64,000 nt of DNA from Bemisia tabaci (taxonomy: Eukaryota; Arthropoda; Insecta; Hemiptera; Aleyrodidae). The notes under the pieces were generated by a model. That model saw only the letters and a list, made by a program, of their open reading frames with translations. It ran no database searches and had not been told where the DNA came from. Location of the stretch: assembly GCF_918797505.1 (NCBI RefSeq), contig NC_092795.1, forward strand, positions 124,001-188,000, read 5' to 3'. Within the stretch, counting starts at the first letter, position 1. Each line of letters begins with the position of its first letter. The translations under genes and the position numbers were made by a program. This document shows positions 12,521 to 24,373 of the stretch, piece after piece.

Positions 12521-12612
12521 ATTTCCACATGGGCCCTGTTCTTCGCACAACTCTATGCTTTTCGGGGCTCATGTGGAAATAGAGATACGCCTTAACGGGA
12601 GAGGGACGACGG
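12521..12612 (+). repeat. Fragment of the ATTTCCACAT palindrome family
   Basis: ATTTCCACAT..GCCC.GTTC...ATGCTTT followed by GGCTCATGTGGAAATAGAG and ATACGCC parallels 58939-59018 in order and spacing, but lacks that copy's left arm. The flanking sequence 12163-12520 and 12613-12882 shows no gene. Confidence 0.6.
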
Positions 12613-12882
12613 CTTGTGAGCACACTTTATCACTTACATCATTCTCTTCAAACTGTTCGATTCTTGTGCAGTTTTCTGTTCGTGCGAATAAGCGGAAATT
12701 TCAAAGTTGACCTCAAACTCATAGTGTGCATGTTTGTTGCACCGCTGATTAAGATCCTTAAAATACCACTATTGTATACACCCATGTAGTTAAAAAATTC
12801 AATTATTGTTTTGGTTTTCAATGGATAAAGGATAATTCCTCATCTTCACAATTTCTTGGTAAGGTATTGGTCATTTTAGTGT

Positions 12883-13194
12883 ACACGGAGAAAAAAACTT
12901 CGTGCATAGGACCCGAAGTTGAGGCCATATGGATCACTGAAGTTTTCTGATCACGCATCCGAAAACTTGAGGTCGAGCTACCCAAGTTCGGGTCAGACAT
13001 CGAGGTACTTCGGTAAGTACCGGAATACTTCAGATGTGTGACCCGAACCCTTCGGCATAAATCAATGTACCTCAGATGTCTGACCCGAACTTCGGCTGCT
13101 GGACCTCAAGTTTTTAGATACGTGATCCGAAAACTTCAGAGATCCATATGACTTCAACTTCGGGTCCCACGCACGAAGTTGTTTTTCTCCGTGT
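12883..13194. mobile_element. Palindromic MITE, GACCCGAAGTT family, copy 1
   Basis: ACACGGAGAAAAA at the left is inverted as TTTTTCTCCGTGT at the right. The interior folds on itself almost end to end through repeated CCCGAACTTCGG, CCGAAAACTT and GAGGTC blocks. It is about 312 bp with no coding capacity. A related copy lies at 21271-21537, where the terminal CGGAGAAAAA segment is absent. Confidence 0.8.
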
Positions 13195-13308
13195 CCCTTC
13201 ATGCACCTTCTAAGCAAGCTGCTGTTTGCTTGTTGCATTTCCTGAACAACATTTCATTCAAGTCTTATACAAGAGGAAAACCAGTTTGGCTAGCTAGTGA
13301 ATTATATA

Positions 13309-13521
13309 CACTGGTAAAAAAAAAAAACCTATTGGACCAATGCCGCATTGCATTGACCTAAGAGTGCAGTTTCTTGTCGCCGGATTTAAGAGTCTTGAAT
13401 TCTTTTTTCAAGCGGATTTTGCATTGATTCAAGCGGATATTGCATTGAAACAAGAGTCCAGACTCTTAAATCCGGCGACAAGAAACTGCACTCTTGAACC
13501 AAGAGGTTTTTTTTACCAGTG
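13309..13521. mobile_element. Palindromic MITE with CACTGG ends and TA duplication
   Basis: CACTGGTAAAAAAA...TTTTTTTACCAGTG is flanked by TA at 13307-13308 and 13522-13523. A long internal inverted pair, AGAGTGCAGTTTCTTGTCGC and its inverse, and GGATTTAAGAGTC with its inverse, makes nearly all of the 213 bp palindromic. TA duplication fits a Tc1/mariner-type donor, which is an inference. Confidence 0.82.
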
Positions 13522-13705
13522 TACACTTTGGAGCAACTAAAGCCATGCCTGATATTTTCCCATCGAACACCTTACATGTCCTCAGCCCCAGCAGTAGCTA
13601 GGAAGAATCCACTTCAAAGGCGGAAAATTGTCGAGAAAGCGGATGACTTTGAAACTGTGGGTACCTTCGCTACTGATCAGATACATGCGTTATAGGTACA
13701 TTAAA

Positions 13706-13959
13706 TGGGCCGCGTTAAACAGAAGGAACCAAGCCACATCAGCTATTGCCAACTTTAACAGGAGAATTCAATTTTTTACGAGACAACGTTTGTGCGGATT
13801 CCTTTGAAAATTTTAAGAAATTTACTTCGTATTATCGAGAAAATCCATAGAAATTTGCCCAAAAATCCGTACAACTATTTTCATGTAAAAAATTAAATTG
13901 CCCGATTAAATTTGGCAATAGCTGATGTGGCTTGGTTCCTTTCTGTTTAACTCGGTCCA
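13706..13959. mobile_element. Palindromic MITE, GGACCGCGTTAAAC family, copy 1
   Basis: The left end reads TGGGCCGCGTTAAACAG, AGGAACCAAGCCACAT and AGCTATTGCC. The right end repeats these inverted and finishes CTCGGTCCA. The middle is AT-rich with looser pairing. The family relation to 41736-41997 is clear throughout the termini. Confidence 0.85.
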
Positions 13960-14389
13960 AATGTCAATATTAATGTCATACAGGCTCTAGTATTGATTTG
14001 CTTTCTTTATTTTTTTCCCTACACACTATTTGTATTTTACATGTTGTTTTTTCATATTGGCACTAAATTTAAACATCCCTATTTTCCACAACTAAATATC
14101 TTGTCACACTTTAAGTTGTTATGAAGTTTTTTTTTTTTTTTTGGCTCAGCTTGCAGCTACCATCCTACGTAAAGAGAAATGGTTCAATTTCCTCAAGTTT
14201 TTTTTCATGTTTTATATGTAAGGTGCTCCGCTGCGCAAGCTTTGTGCTTGTAAGGGTTCCCACTGGATACTTGGTTAATTTTGTATACTCCTTCGTTTTT
14301 CTAATGGTGTAAACTTCTAATACTGGGGTGAATAACTTTCAAAATGTCGCAGCTCTGTCTGAGCATTGAGTGAATCCCCTAGCTGTAAG
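13960..14389. other. No gene seen
   Basis: AT-rich, T-run-bearing spacer between two MITEs. A short hydrophobic frame at 14121-14312 begins in a T homopolymer and is not credible as a gene. Confidence 0.4.
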
Positions 14390-14646
14390 TAGTGCAGTTT
14401 GATTTAGGAATTAAAAAGAGAAAATCTGCATCTAATGAAAATGACAAACCATTCACAGTCAGTAAAAATGAACCACACGTTTGCGTCAGCCAGAGAACCC
14501 TGTTATTACAGGAAGCAACCTTCTGTAGTCACAGCAGGATGCTCTAACTGTGACAAACGTGTGCTTCATTTTCACTGACAATGAGCGGCTTTGTCATTTT
14601 CATCACGATGCAGATTTTCTCCTTTTTTCTAATTAAAACTGCACTA
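14390..14646. mobile_element. Palindromic MITE, TAGTGCAGTTT ends
   Basis: TAGTGCAGTTT at the left and AAACTGCACTA at the right are exact inverses. Paired interior blocks follow in mirrored order: GAAAATCTGCATC, AATGAAAATGACAAA and CACACGTTTG with their inverses, each slightly diverged. It is about 257 bp and non-coding. No second copy was noticed in the window. Confidence 0.78.
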
Positions 14647-14654
14647 CCTACCTA

Positions 14655-14853
14655 CAGGATAATTCGCTCAGATAATCGTGGTATATTCGGAGAATATTCA
14701 GTGGTAGGATATTCGTAGGATATTCATCGGTGGTAATATGCGTACGATATTCATAGGTTTATCTGACTTGTGTCATTAGGATATTCATAGGATATTTGGC
14801 AGGATATTCTACTTTTGCCATTGAATATCCTACAAATATCCCACTGCTAGCTG
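14655..14853 (-). repeat. AGGATATTC array, right partner
   Basis: A dense array of imperfect AGGATATTC and ATATTCATAGG units, ending ATATCCCACTGCTAGCTGC. It is the inverted counterpart of 10297-10490. Together they bracket about 4.2 kb that contains two hAT elements and four palindromic MITEs or MITE fragments. Confidence 0.6.
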
Positions 14854-16926
14854 CATGAGGGGTTTCGTCCTCAGGAAAAGGCAATTCAGATTTTACCTCA
14901 GAAGGTTAGTACCAAAATGCTTAGGTATTTGAAGGAAAAATTCGTGAAATTATCCTTATTTTATACGCATATCATCAGCAATTTTTCCGATCAGCCTCTT
15001 CTACTCTACATTCACTTTTTCAAAATAGGTATTTTTTTGAGTAAATGGGGGTGCTAGTAACAATTCTACTTGACGACACAAAGCTTCAGATGTCTTACAA
15101 TTTTATCATAGCTGCATAAAATATGCAGAGTATACATGAAATCATTTGAGTTCTTTCGTTGTTTGGGTTGTTTTCACAATGAATCAATCAGCGGATCCTT
15201 TCTTATGCTTATAAGTTGAAGCTATAAAAGTAGTCATATAGCTCGAAAATAGAATTATGACCTTTAGATATAACGTTGGAGCATTAGATATGCAATAAAA
15301 GGAAAATGAATAGAAAAAGCACGTATAAAAATTTTTATGACCCCAGTGCGAGAATAGATAATCTTGAGAATAAAATTATTGTATCTTCGCCGAGGCATTC
15401 AATACGAAGAAGAAAAAATGGATTCCTATGAAAGAAAGACCTCTGATGTCCAGTGCATATCCTTCCAGAGAAAGCTCACACATTACCAGCCCTGATTTTA
15501 TTAAAAGAAAAAAAAAGTCGAAAACTCGTGTTTAAAACAGAGATACATTATAAATGTTGTCTGGTGAAGACTTAACCTTTTGTCGTTCCGTATTTTTGCC
15601 TTGGCAACAACTCACCCGAAAATTTATCAATATATTACGGGGCACAAAGCGTGAAGGGGCTAAAAATGTGCGTTCAATATTTCCGGCTTTCGCCCTATTG
15701 AAAAATATGCTGCATCATCGCAAAGTTCTCCACGAAATCTCACCTCAGTTCCATTTTTCAAAGAAAATCACCACGATCACTCGGCGACGTAGGAAATGAC
15801 AACATTCAAAGGCCGTGGCCTAGCGGCCAACGGGCCCATTCGCATTCGATTTGGGTGCGAAGTGACCTTGCTCGGAACCTCAAGTCACCCGTTCAACCGC
15901 CCACAACACCCACGACCCACGTGGCTCGGCCCTCGGTCATTTGGGGCATATCCGTGACCTGCAGGAGTAAACGTTCAACGCCACAAGATTTGGGATTAGA
16001 GACGACGCAACGCACAACCCTAGAATTAGAACGACTCCCGCTACCCTTCCCCTCGACGTCGTCGTTGGAATGAGAAAACCGTGCAAAAAATACGTGAAGA
16101 GGCACTGACTGGTATGGGAAAAAAATCATCGACGAGGATCCAAAAAATATTATTTCAGCAGTTGATTTGAAAAAGGGCATAAGCGTCAAAAGTTAAGTTT
16201 CGAGAAAACATAAAACATTTCGTTTCTTTGACAAGCTTTCATATTTCTTTTCGAAAAAATGATTTCTAAAATCCAGAATAAGACTGCGGTCACACACACA
16301 AAAAAAAACATTTTATTCGCTGGGCACGCCCCTTTTCTATTAGACCGATCAGTACTGACATTTTTAGTAGTATTGTGACAGTTGAGTAAAGCATGCAAGT
16401 TCAATGACAATATTCGAAAGTATAAAGTGCATTAAGCTATCCATGGACCTCATCATGTGGAAGCACCCTGCGCTCTGATCGGTGGCTCGGAACTCACATC
16501 CGTTTTCCACTGAAGCGGATCTTAAAATATTAAAAGCAAATAGTTTAAAGAGCTATTTAGGTGGAATCGTTTGTTAATACGTTACGTCCACACTTAAAGA
16601 ATAACTCTCTGCTGAGAATCAATTTCTGTAAATTTAGTGGCTACGCCTTTCTTCAAAAAAACCTATCATTGGACCGTCTACGTATAAAATTTCATTCAGC
16701 CACGAATGCGGACCCTTCAGTGAACAATTTTTCTTCGATCGATTACTAGACAGGGCAATAATGCAAGTACCGCAGGGCATATTTTCTGATCAAATGTTCG
16801 CGCAAAACACCTGAAACACACTAAAAATACCCCAACTCAATACATAAAAAGACAATCAACTACATCTGTGCCACATGCTTTCTCATGTACATACACGAAA
16901 AATCAGATCGAAATATCCTACCGGTA
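14854..16926. other. No gene seen; possible tRNA-like segment
   Basis: AT-rich intergenic-type DNA. Around 15811-15900 is a GC-richer patch whose GTGGCCTAGCGG resembles a pol III A-box and whose CCGTTCAACCG resembles a B-box. The spacing is longer than in a tRNA gene, so a decayed SINE is possible but weakly supported. Nothing else stands out. Confidence 0.3.
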
Positions 16927-18374
16927 CACTGAAAAAAAAGTGGAAGTGGGATTGACCATAATGGTATAGTAAAAAAAAATATGGTGATAAAAAGCCAAAT
17001 AATGGTCGATTTAAGCATCTAGATGAAAGTGAGAATCATACTCGATATAAAAATTACCATACCCGGATTGTAAATATCAGTTAGGTGTGTCTGTCCATCG
17101 TTTAGGTATTTCTCACCATCAGCTGGGTATTTTTTACCATACGATGAGTTAAAAGTATGGAATAACATGGTAACACTTGCGTTTGATATCTGTAGGCATC
17201 TGTATGCGACTGGTCATGGTGTTGGTAGGTTAAATTTACCATACTGGTATAGTCAGCGTGGTGAGAGCTCCCGCTTGACTGCGCTGCGGTCTGTGGTCCG
17301 CCATTTTTCGTTTGTCTGTTTGTCAGTTATAAATTTATCACGTTGAGGGTCGGAGTCCGTGGCTGTGTTTTATTGATCCATATTAATCCATGTGAATCCA
17401 CGCGTAATTTGCCCAAATTTGTGTTCGAATTGTCCCTAAAGCTACCGTCTTCTCTTCGAATCTATCTATATTGATCTGCCACATACATTTTCTGAGATTT
17501 TTTCGTTATTCGTATCGACCAATTTCTGGAGGTTAGGAGTTGCTACAATGAATCTGGCTTGCAAAGTGAAGGAATCCTGAAAATTTGAAAACCTTCGCAA
17601 AGTTGTTCTGCAATCCAGTGAATATCGGTTCTGTGTAAAGTCATTTCGAAAACATAAAAGTGCGGAAGTAATTTGAAAATAATCGACTAGAAGTGATTTT
17701 TGAATACTTCGTTCGTAGGTATATCTATATTCTTGTTAAAATTTTCGAAGCTCAACATACTCAGATGAAGAGACAAATGTGCGTGGGATTGATGTTTAAC
17801 TGTAACTTTAAGCAAAATTTGGCAGCTTCTGCCCCACCGTGAACCGTGCGATTGGATTTTCATGTAGTGTCTTTTTGTGGGTATATTTTGAACTATCTAT
17901 TTATTATATGCAATTAAATTTTCCGTGGATCTGATTTAGTCTGTAAATGATACCTTAACGCGAATAACAAGTATGGTTTTGGTATCATTTACTTGAAATC
18001 AGTGAAGCAATTATCTGCTATTTCTCGTTGAAACTGTCTTTAACTGCCATTGATTGTGTATGTAACGGAATTTCTAAAAGTAAGATGTAAGTAAAATATC
18101 CACGACTTTCATCAAAAGCATTTAATAATATAAGATGAGTGGATTTTAGAATCTACAAGGTTTGTCGCAGCATCTGGATGCTTGAAATTACCATACTAGT
18201 CAGTCGGGAACGCCACACTGGCACTGTGTCGCATAGTGTCAGCCGTATCGTGTTATTTACCATACCGGTATGTTGGTAACTATGCTGCAGCTTCACTGTG
18301 TAAAAAATCAAGTAGACAGTAATGGTAAATAACACCCAAACTCTGGTAAATCCCATCGATTATTTTTTTCAGTG
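16927..18374. mobile_element. DNA element with CACTGAAAAAAA ends and TA duplication
   Basis: CACTGAAAAAAAA at the left and TTTTTTTCAGTG at the right are inverse and flanked by TA at 16925-16926 and 18375-18376. Subterminal zones carry many TACCATA, ATGGTA and CTGGTA words on both strands, for about 330 bp on the left and about 200 bp on the right. Between them lies about 900 bp of non-repetitive, non-palindromic sequence. That core starts with a GC-richer patch near 17260-17310, reading CTCCCGCTTGACTGCGCTGC, and has no long frame. The core may be captured host DNA, which is an inference. Confidence 0.72.
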
Positions 18375-18523
18375 TAGTGCAGGAATTGTCATAGCTGGTT
18401 TCAATGGTCGTTATAGCCACACTAGAGATGAGCGCAGAGCACTTTAAACGGTTTCGATTAAAAAACTTGAAAAGCAACGATTGCTCTCAAGTGTCATTCA
18501 ATTCTTGGGATGCAATCGCACGT

Positions 18524-18720
18524 CAGGAAGGCAGCCTCTCGTCCCTCTCGGACTCTACTGTTGCCAGGTAAGTTTCTGTTTCAGCACTTTTCTCAATTCA
18601 AATCCATGTAAAATATTCACATTTATCGCACAACCTGGCAACGTCTCGAGTGAAAAAGAAAAAGGTGGAATTGACCGAAAGTCTAAATCCTTCGAAGTTT
18701 ATATTAATGATTAATGATGA
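18524..18720 (+). repeat. Dispersed repeat D, copy 1
   Basis: Homologous to 27419-27622 in inverted orientation over about 200 bp. Shared blocks include CAGGAAGGCAG, CTCTCGTCCCTC, GTTGCCAG, TTCTCAATTCAAATCCATGT and CCTTCGAAGTTTATATTA. A consensus-like splice donor CAGGTAAGT occurs at 18557-18565 but reads CAGATAAGT in the other copy. Both copies keep an open frame through the same region, which may be coincidence or the remnant of an exon-intron junction copied with the repeat. Confidence 0.7.
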
Positions 18721-20783
18721 TTAATGATTGAAAATACATGAACACTGACAGCGTCCTTGCTTGTAAACACAAGTTTTTTATCCGGCCGGTTCCACTGAAC
18801 ACTACCTTTACCAATTAAAATTTGAGCTAAAAGAGTGGTCGTATTGAAATGTATCTCTTTATTGTAAAAATACGGCAACTGCTGAGTACTCGAATAGTGA
18901 TGCGTTTAGAAAAAAAACCTCACCACGAACAAGTGGTCGGCAATATGACTTGCAACAGCCTTCGTGAGACACGCGAAAACTGCCTCCATTTGCTACTCAT
19001 AGTAAACCCTTCTCCCTTGAATGCTAAAACAGATTTGCTAAAAGATTACGGCAATTCAACCGGCCTGAGTGTCAGAACTAATTTCCTCAGAACAAAAGAA
19101 ACAACATCACTCTCTCTAACCGTTTGATATAAATCCAACTTACTGACCATTTGAGATAACCTGTTGAAAACTCATCGATAGAGTGGAATTTTTTCAAGTC
19201 TTCAATTGCCCTAATTGTCACTAATTCTTCTTCTTTTTGACCACAAAATGCAATAAAGCCTATTGGAATTTTCGGAGCTACTTTTTTTCTCACAAACAAA
19301 ACAAACGAGCAATTGGAATTGGTCACTCATGTTATGAATATTTGAATATTAAGATAATAAAATAGAGAAAAATGAATAAGTAAATAAAAACTTGAGGATC
19401 CGTCACGCAAATCAACGACAAGCAGTGTTTGTTCTTCTCTCCTAAATAGTTAGATGTAATGACGAAAGTTCTATTTCTAAGACTTTCCAATGTTTTCCCT
19501 TTTTAAATTTCGCCCTGACATTGTTTTGTGGGTGAATTCTTTAGAGGAAAGAACGAACCAGGAACTAAAATTTTGACTCATTAAAAGTTAGAGGCTTGGA
19601 CGACAAAGTCACGAGTGCAGTTTATGAAAAAGTTGAAGTGTATTTCTCATAAAACTAGTCATAAAATATATACTAAGAAACAGTTAGTACTAAAATCCAA
19701 TTTTTACCTACGCATCAAAAAGTATGTTTGAACTTTTTTTCCACCATTAGGCTCCATGTGCCTAATTTTGAAACTTTGAACGTGTACTTCTTCAAAAAGC
19801 AAAGACTCCACTTGTGCCCCTTTTCATACATAGCCTGTGAATTTTAAGTTGCGTTTTCATCACAGAGAATGGGCATATTTTGCTCCTTTCTGAATGAGGT
19901 TAAAAGGGATCATTGGAGGGGGAATGTTGTGCGAAATAATTAAATTACTGGAGGGCCTTCTGATGCACAACATCGGCGTCGCACGTGCAGGATTTTCCAC
20001 ACAGTCGATGTTTTTACCCTCATTTTAATTATTGGTTTTGATCGGCGCCGCGTTAGCTCTTCCCCCGCCTTTCGTAGGCGCTTTAAATTTGCTACCCTCC
20101 CTAAATTCAACACTCCACCCCCCAAGAGGTTGGGTCGCGAAGTGCCCGAGGGAGCACCCCATTTATTTACAGTGCAGTGATATTCCAGGCGAATAGGAAA
20201 GGAGGTTAAGGTCCTTTCTAAAATCAGATAAATGAGCAAGAATGAAGCTTCACAGAAGAATTTGAGGGAAGATAACAGATATTAAAAGGAGTTTTGGGCA
20301 AGCGGCGCTATTTTACTACTCAGAGGGAGGAAAGAATCCAGGTTAAGTTCAAGATAATTATCTGGCAGTATTTTTACTTGCTATGGACCAAGTTAAACTC
20401 CCACTTTCGTTAAGAAACTTGGTGGGGGCAAGGAGGATAGGGATGGAAGGGGAAGGAAAGGGTGAGACGCGCTGGATGGGGTTTATGCCCCGAGATTTGT
20501 ATTGAGCTCAATGTTATCGAGATGAAGGTCTTTATAGAGAGGAGACCGCCCTCCTGATAAGCAATGACTACAGAAACCGTCCTTTACGGTTCCAGCTATT
20601 GTCATAACTCTAAAAGACTTTCTCATTGTCCTTCCTTTTTCTTGCCATATTACATTCATTCATTAGTGATCATCGGAGTTTTCGCCCAGCCTATCCTTAG
20701 AACTCTTCCATCCACAAATAGAAATTTCTAACAAGCTATTTTAAAATATCGTTACTAGGCGCTACTTGAGATTTATTGATACA
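18721..20783. other. No gene seen
   Basis: AT-rich sequence with several open frames of 65-99 codons and no family resemblance. The stretch 19960-20170 is somewhat GC-richer. A 99-codon minus-strand frame there is Arg/Lys-rich but unrecognised. Confidence 0.35.
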
Positions 20784-20983
20784 CTGAGGAAAAAAAACAC
20801 CGACCTTAGAAGTCGTATCTTACGGTCTGTATAGACATACCGTCCAGATTGCGGGCTTGGAAACCGAAATTTCCGTGTTCAGCACCGGGAGCAGTGGAAG
20901 CTACGGCTCCGGCACCCGAAACTTCCGGCCTCTGAGTTTGGAACGGACGGTATGTCTATACAGCCCGTAACTTTTTTTCAGTT
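20784..20983. mobile_element. Palindromic MITE, GACATACCGTCC family, copy 1
   Basis: CACTGAGGAAAAAAAA at the left and TTTTTTTCAGTT at the right. TA occurs just outside both ends, at 20782-20783 and 20984-20985. The arms share the inverted GTATAGACATACCGTCC block and CGGAAATTTC/GAAACTTCCGG blocks. It is 200 bp long. The second copy, at 33870-34116, has the same order of blocks. Confidence 0.83.
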
Positions 20984-21270
20984 TAGGTCTGGAGACTTTC
21001 TTGACATATCTATTTTTTCATTTATCCTATTGCAGATTTAATTCCTATCTGGCGTTCTTTGTTGCCGTATGCAACTTTCAATATCAGACATAGTATACAT
21101 TGTTAAAAACTTCAAAACTTTTTCATAAGTGTGTGCCGTATAGTATGAGCAGAAATATTTCCAGGTTCAGAAAAATGTATTCACAGCTGTACAGCTATAC
21201 AAATGAATGATCTTCTCAGAGGATTTTTGATACATATAGAATTATTTGAAATTCTAGACCAATAGATTGA

Positions 21271-21537
21271 GCATGGGACCCGAAGTTGAGGTCATACGGA
21301 GGTCTGAAGTTTTCGGATCACGCATCCGAAAACTTGAGGTCCAGCTGCCGAAGTTCGGGTCAAACATCTGAAGCTCTCGGTATGTACCGGAGTACTTCAG
21401 GTGTGTGACCCGTACCCTTCAGTATATACCGAAGTACTTCAGAAGTCTGACCCGAACTTCGGCAGTGGGACCTCAAGTTTTCGGATGCGTGATCCAAAAA
21501 CTTCAGAGATCCATCTGACCTCAACTTCGGGTCCCAC
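21271..21537. mobile_element. Palindromic MITE, GACCCGAAGTT family, copy 2
   Basis: Near-complete palindrome related to 12883-13194, running from GGGACCCGAAGTTGAGGTC to its inverse ending GGGTCCCAC. It abuts the CACTG terminus of the next element with essentially no spacer. Confidence 0.75.
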
Positions 21538-21835
21538 ACTGAGAAAAAAAGTTCGGTGATGTGAACCGAAGTTCGGTAATGCAAACCGAATAGTTAGGAT
21601 CATATGGAACCACGATCTATTCAGTATACATTGGCGAACTATTTCGGTACCCGAACTACCGAACCAGTTCGGCCGTAGTTACCGAATTATTTGGTTCACA
21701 GCACCGAACTTTTGATGATTATTTTTAGGCCAAAATGCTTAAATTTAGGCGTGCTGCACGTTATTAGCTTAATTTTCATAGCGGATACCAGAGAAGTGAT
21801 GCTGGGAACCCAACGATCTATGTTTGCCAGAATGA

Positions 21836-21960
21836 AGCCGCGCTGCCCCCAGGTTCCCAAGCGGTCACCCGTCGAAGTACTAACTACTCCCGACGTTCCT
21901 GAACTTCGGTGATCGCCTGAGTGTCGCTGCCACTAAGCCACGGACGCTCGCTTAGGGATT
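21836..21960 (-). ncRNA. 5S-rRNA-derived relic (SINE-like)
   Basis: On the minus strand, GATCACCGAAGTTCAGGAAC from 21914 downward, followed by GTTAGTACTTCGACGGGTGA and CCGCTTGGGAAC, matches the 3' two thirds of eukaryotic 5S rRNA. It includes the region of its internal pol III promoter (box A, intermediate element and box C). The 5' third is replaced by sequence reading CGTGGCTTAGTGGCAGCGAC, which resembles a tRNA-type A-box. A 5S/tRNA chimera of this kind points to a 5S-derived SINE (SINE3-like) or a rearranged 5S pseudogene rather than a functional 5S gene. No tail or duplication was identified. Confidence 0.65.
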
Positions 21961-22119
21961 GCGGCTAATTTAGCACTAATAAACGCCCCCAGATCTGGTT
22001 CAATGATTTAAAGCAATGGTATCCTTGCAATTCTGTACATCATTCAGTTTCACAATGAAAGATACGAAAATAATATGAAGTAGATCAAGTTTTTGAAAGA
22101 GAGGAGTACGAATAACACA

Positions 22120-22480
22120 TGAAAAAAAATAAAATAAAATATGGACAGATAAATAGTTATAAAAAATAAAAATGTTAAAAACGAAATAAGATATATAAAT
22201 AATATAAATTAATGAAATATGAATAATATTATTTTAATATTATTAATATGCCATATTTATATGCCATATTTATTATATTATAATTTAGCATATTGATAAT
22301 ATTTATTTTGATATATTTTATTTTATTTACTTTTTAAATATATTTAATTTTATTTATTGTTTTTAATTAATTATTTTAACGTATTTCATTTTATTTATAT
22401 ATTATTTTATTTATCCATTTTTTATTTTATTTAATTTCATTTATACATTTTTAATATCATTTAATAATTCATTTAATTAC
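22120..22480. repeat. Very AT-rich low-complexity tract
   Basis: Almost entirely A/T, with TATTTAT, ATAATATT and TTTTATTTA motifs, and only scattered G or C. It lies within the split GTTCGGT-family element. Confidence 0.8.
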
Positions 22481-22931
22481 TTCCTGGTCCCATCGTAATT
22501 GAGGAAATGAAATTTTATTCAATGCACATATGAGTTTTGAAAGTATAAAATAGATAAAAAAAAAAAAGTCTAAAGGAAACTTTACTGACAGGAAAAATAT
22601 CAACATGGGTTTCACAAATTAATAAGGCCACAAAGGCGAGAATAAAAAAAAGTCTTTGAATATATCTATGGATCAACACATACGATAGTAAGACGTCAAC
22701 CGAACATTTCCGACTTTCTCCGAATATATACTGAAAGTTCGGAGCGAATAACCGAATGGTCGGTTTCCGTAACCTTAAAAGTTCGGTAAAACCTTACCGA
22801 ACTCGGTTGGTCGTGTGTTCCAAACGCCGTAATGCCGTTCGGTTCACAAAACCCAATACTTAGGTTTGTGCCACCGAACAACCGTATACCGAAGGGTTCG
22901 GTAAAAATCACCGAACTTTTTTTTTTCAGTG

Positions 22932-24373
22932 CATGTACGAAGTGTTATCTCCGTGAATTGCAACTAACTCTTTGAGGTAGCAGGAGAGGTTTTTTACTTC
23001 AAAAATATTGTACGTAGCGTCGTGTTTCTCATGCAGAGATCCTTTTACGGACGAGTCGCGAATATGGTGGTTTTTAATTTATTGCAAAATGAAGTTCAAT
23101 TCATCTTATGGCAATAGTTGCGGCAACAGTTGATAAAAGATGGAAAACCAGAAGAAAAAAATTATTAATCTCATCATTTAATGATTATACTGTGTTGGCT
23201 TCACGTAACTTTATTCCTTGGCATTATGTTGCCATTGAAAAAAACGTGAATGTGCAAATATCATGGAATATGTAGCAAAAAGCCAACCTGCACAGTATCT
23301 TCCGGTGATCAGTTAAATATATTTTTATCGTCGATGATTTTCCAATCTCTTACGGGTACTTAACTCTTTCTTTTGTCCCTTTTTCTTGACTAGAAAAAAT
23401 AACTTTTACTAGATATTGTATCGTGACACACATCAAGCAATACGGTTCAATCTGAATAGTGGAGAAGGCCAAACAAAATGGGAGAAAACTGAGAGTTTGA
23501 GGGAGTACTTTTCAAAAGTTGACGTTTCACTCTTTTCTCGAAGCGTTAGACTGCCCCGTCAGGACCCATGGAGACGCTTTGAAAATCAAGGATCCCTCGG
23601 GTTTACACACAACGAGATGGGAAAATAGGGTCCATCCTCACGCTAGTCAAATTTGATCAGAGAAAACTTTTTTTCCTTGATAAGACTTTCGTGAAGAGAT
23701 CTTATCAACCAAGGACGATATAAAGAAGCCAAAGTTAATTTATATTCAGTGGAATCCATTCAGTTTTCGATTAAAGGGTTACAGTTTGGCTTTGGACGAG
23801 GAAAAACTTCGACGACAAGCTTAATCTAGGGCTTGATCAAAGCGAGACGAACTTTGATTAATTTATTCCGTCTTAATTTTAAATTATCGAGATAACTTGC
23901 CTCAGATCATTCCCTCAAGCTCTTAGTCGGGAGATCCGAAAGCCTTGAAAGTTTAAATCGATTAAACCGATTGACAAACTTAAGAAGAAAAGTTTTCCAG
24001 GTAATTTTTACATTCTAGCCCTACATTTTTCTCTCTCTCCCTTCAAACAGTTAGGAATGTTGGTCTGAAGTCAAGCAATTAATTTGGTAGATTCTAGTAA
24101 ATTAGAATGAGATGTCGTGTTAAAAATGTTTAAGCATTTATCACCAAAAGTTTTGTAAAATTCTACTTCCTCTCTTTTGTCAAAAAAAAAAAAAAATAGA
24201 AAAGATACCGCTTAAAACGAGTCATTTTAACAAAAGTTTTGTGAAGAGGTAAATCCATGAGTTCGTTTGGCAGTTTTTGTGGCTCAATGCTACCATATCG
24301 TATAGAATATCTATGACTTATTCAACGTCTGAACTGATTTTTCCATTATTTACCTGTTAATTTTTCTTTAGAA
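22932..24373. other. No gene seen
   Basis: AT-rich sequence without shared repeats or coding evidence. There is an A homopolymer at about 24183-24196. Confidence 0.35.

Larger units (their letters stand above)
21537..22931. mobile_element. GTTCGGT-family element split by later sequence
   Basis: CACTGAGAAAAAAAGTTCGGTG at the left and CACCGAAC followed by a T-run and CAGTG at the right form the termini. CA lies just outside both ends, at 21535-21536 and 22932-22933. The left 180 bp and right 230 bp are rich in ACCGAA and TTCGGT words and fold internally. The middle, about 21717-22690, lacks them and contains a 5S-like relic and an extremely AT-rich tract. One element with inserted sequence is the simplest reading; two partial elements is an alternative. 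Confidence 0.6.

Noticed and set aside
10297..14853. CRISPR-like array
   Set aside because: The repeated ATATTC units are irregular, without constant spacers, and the genomic context is eukaryotic.
22120..22480. Possible replication origin or matrix-attachment region
   Set aside because: High A/T content alone does not support a specific function.
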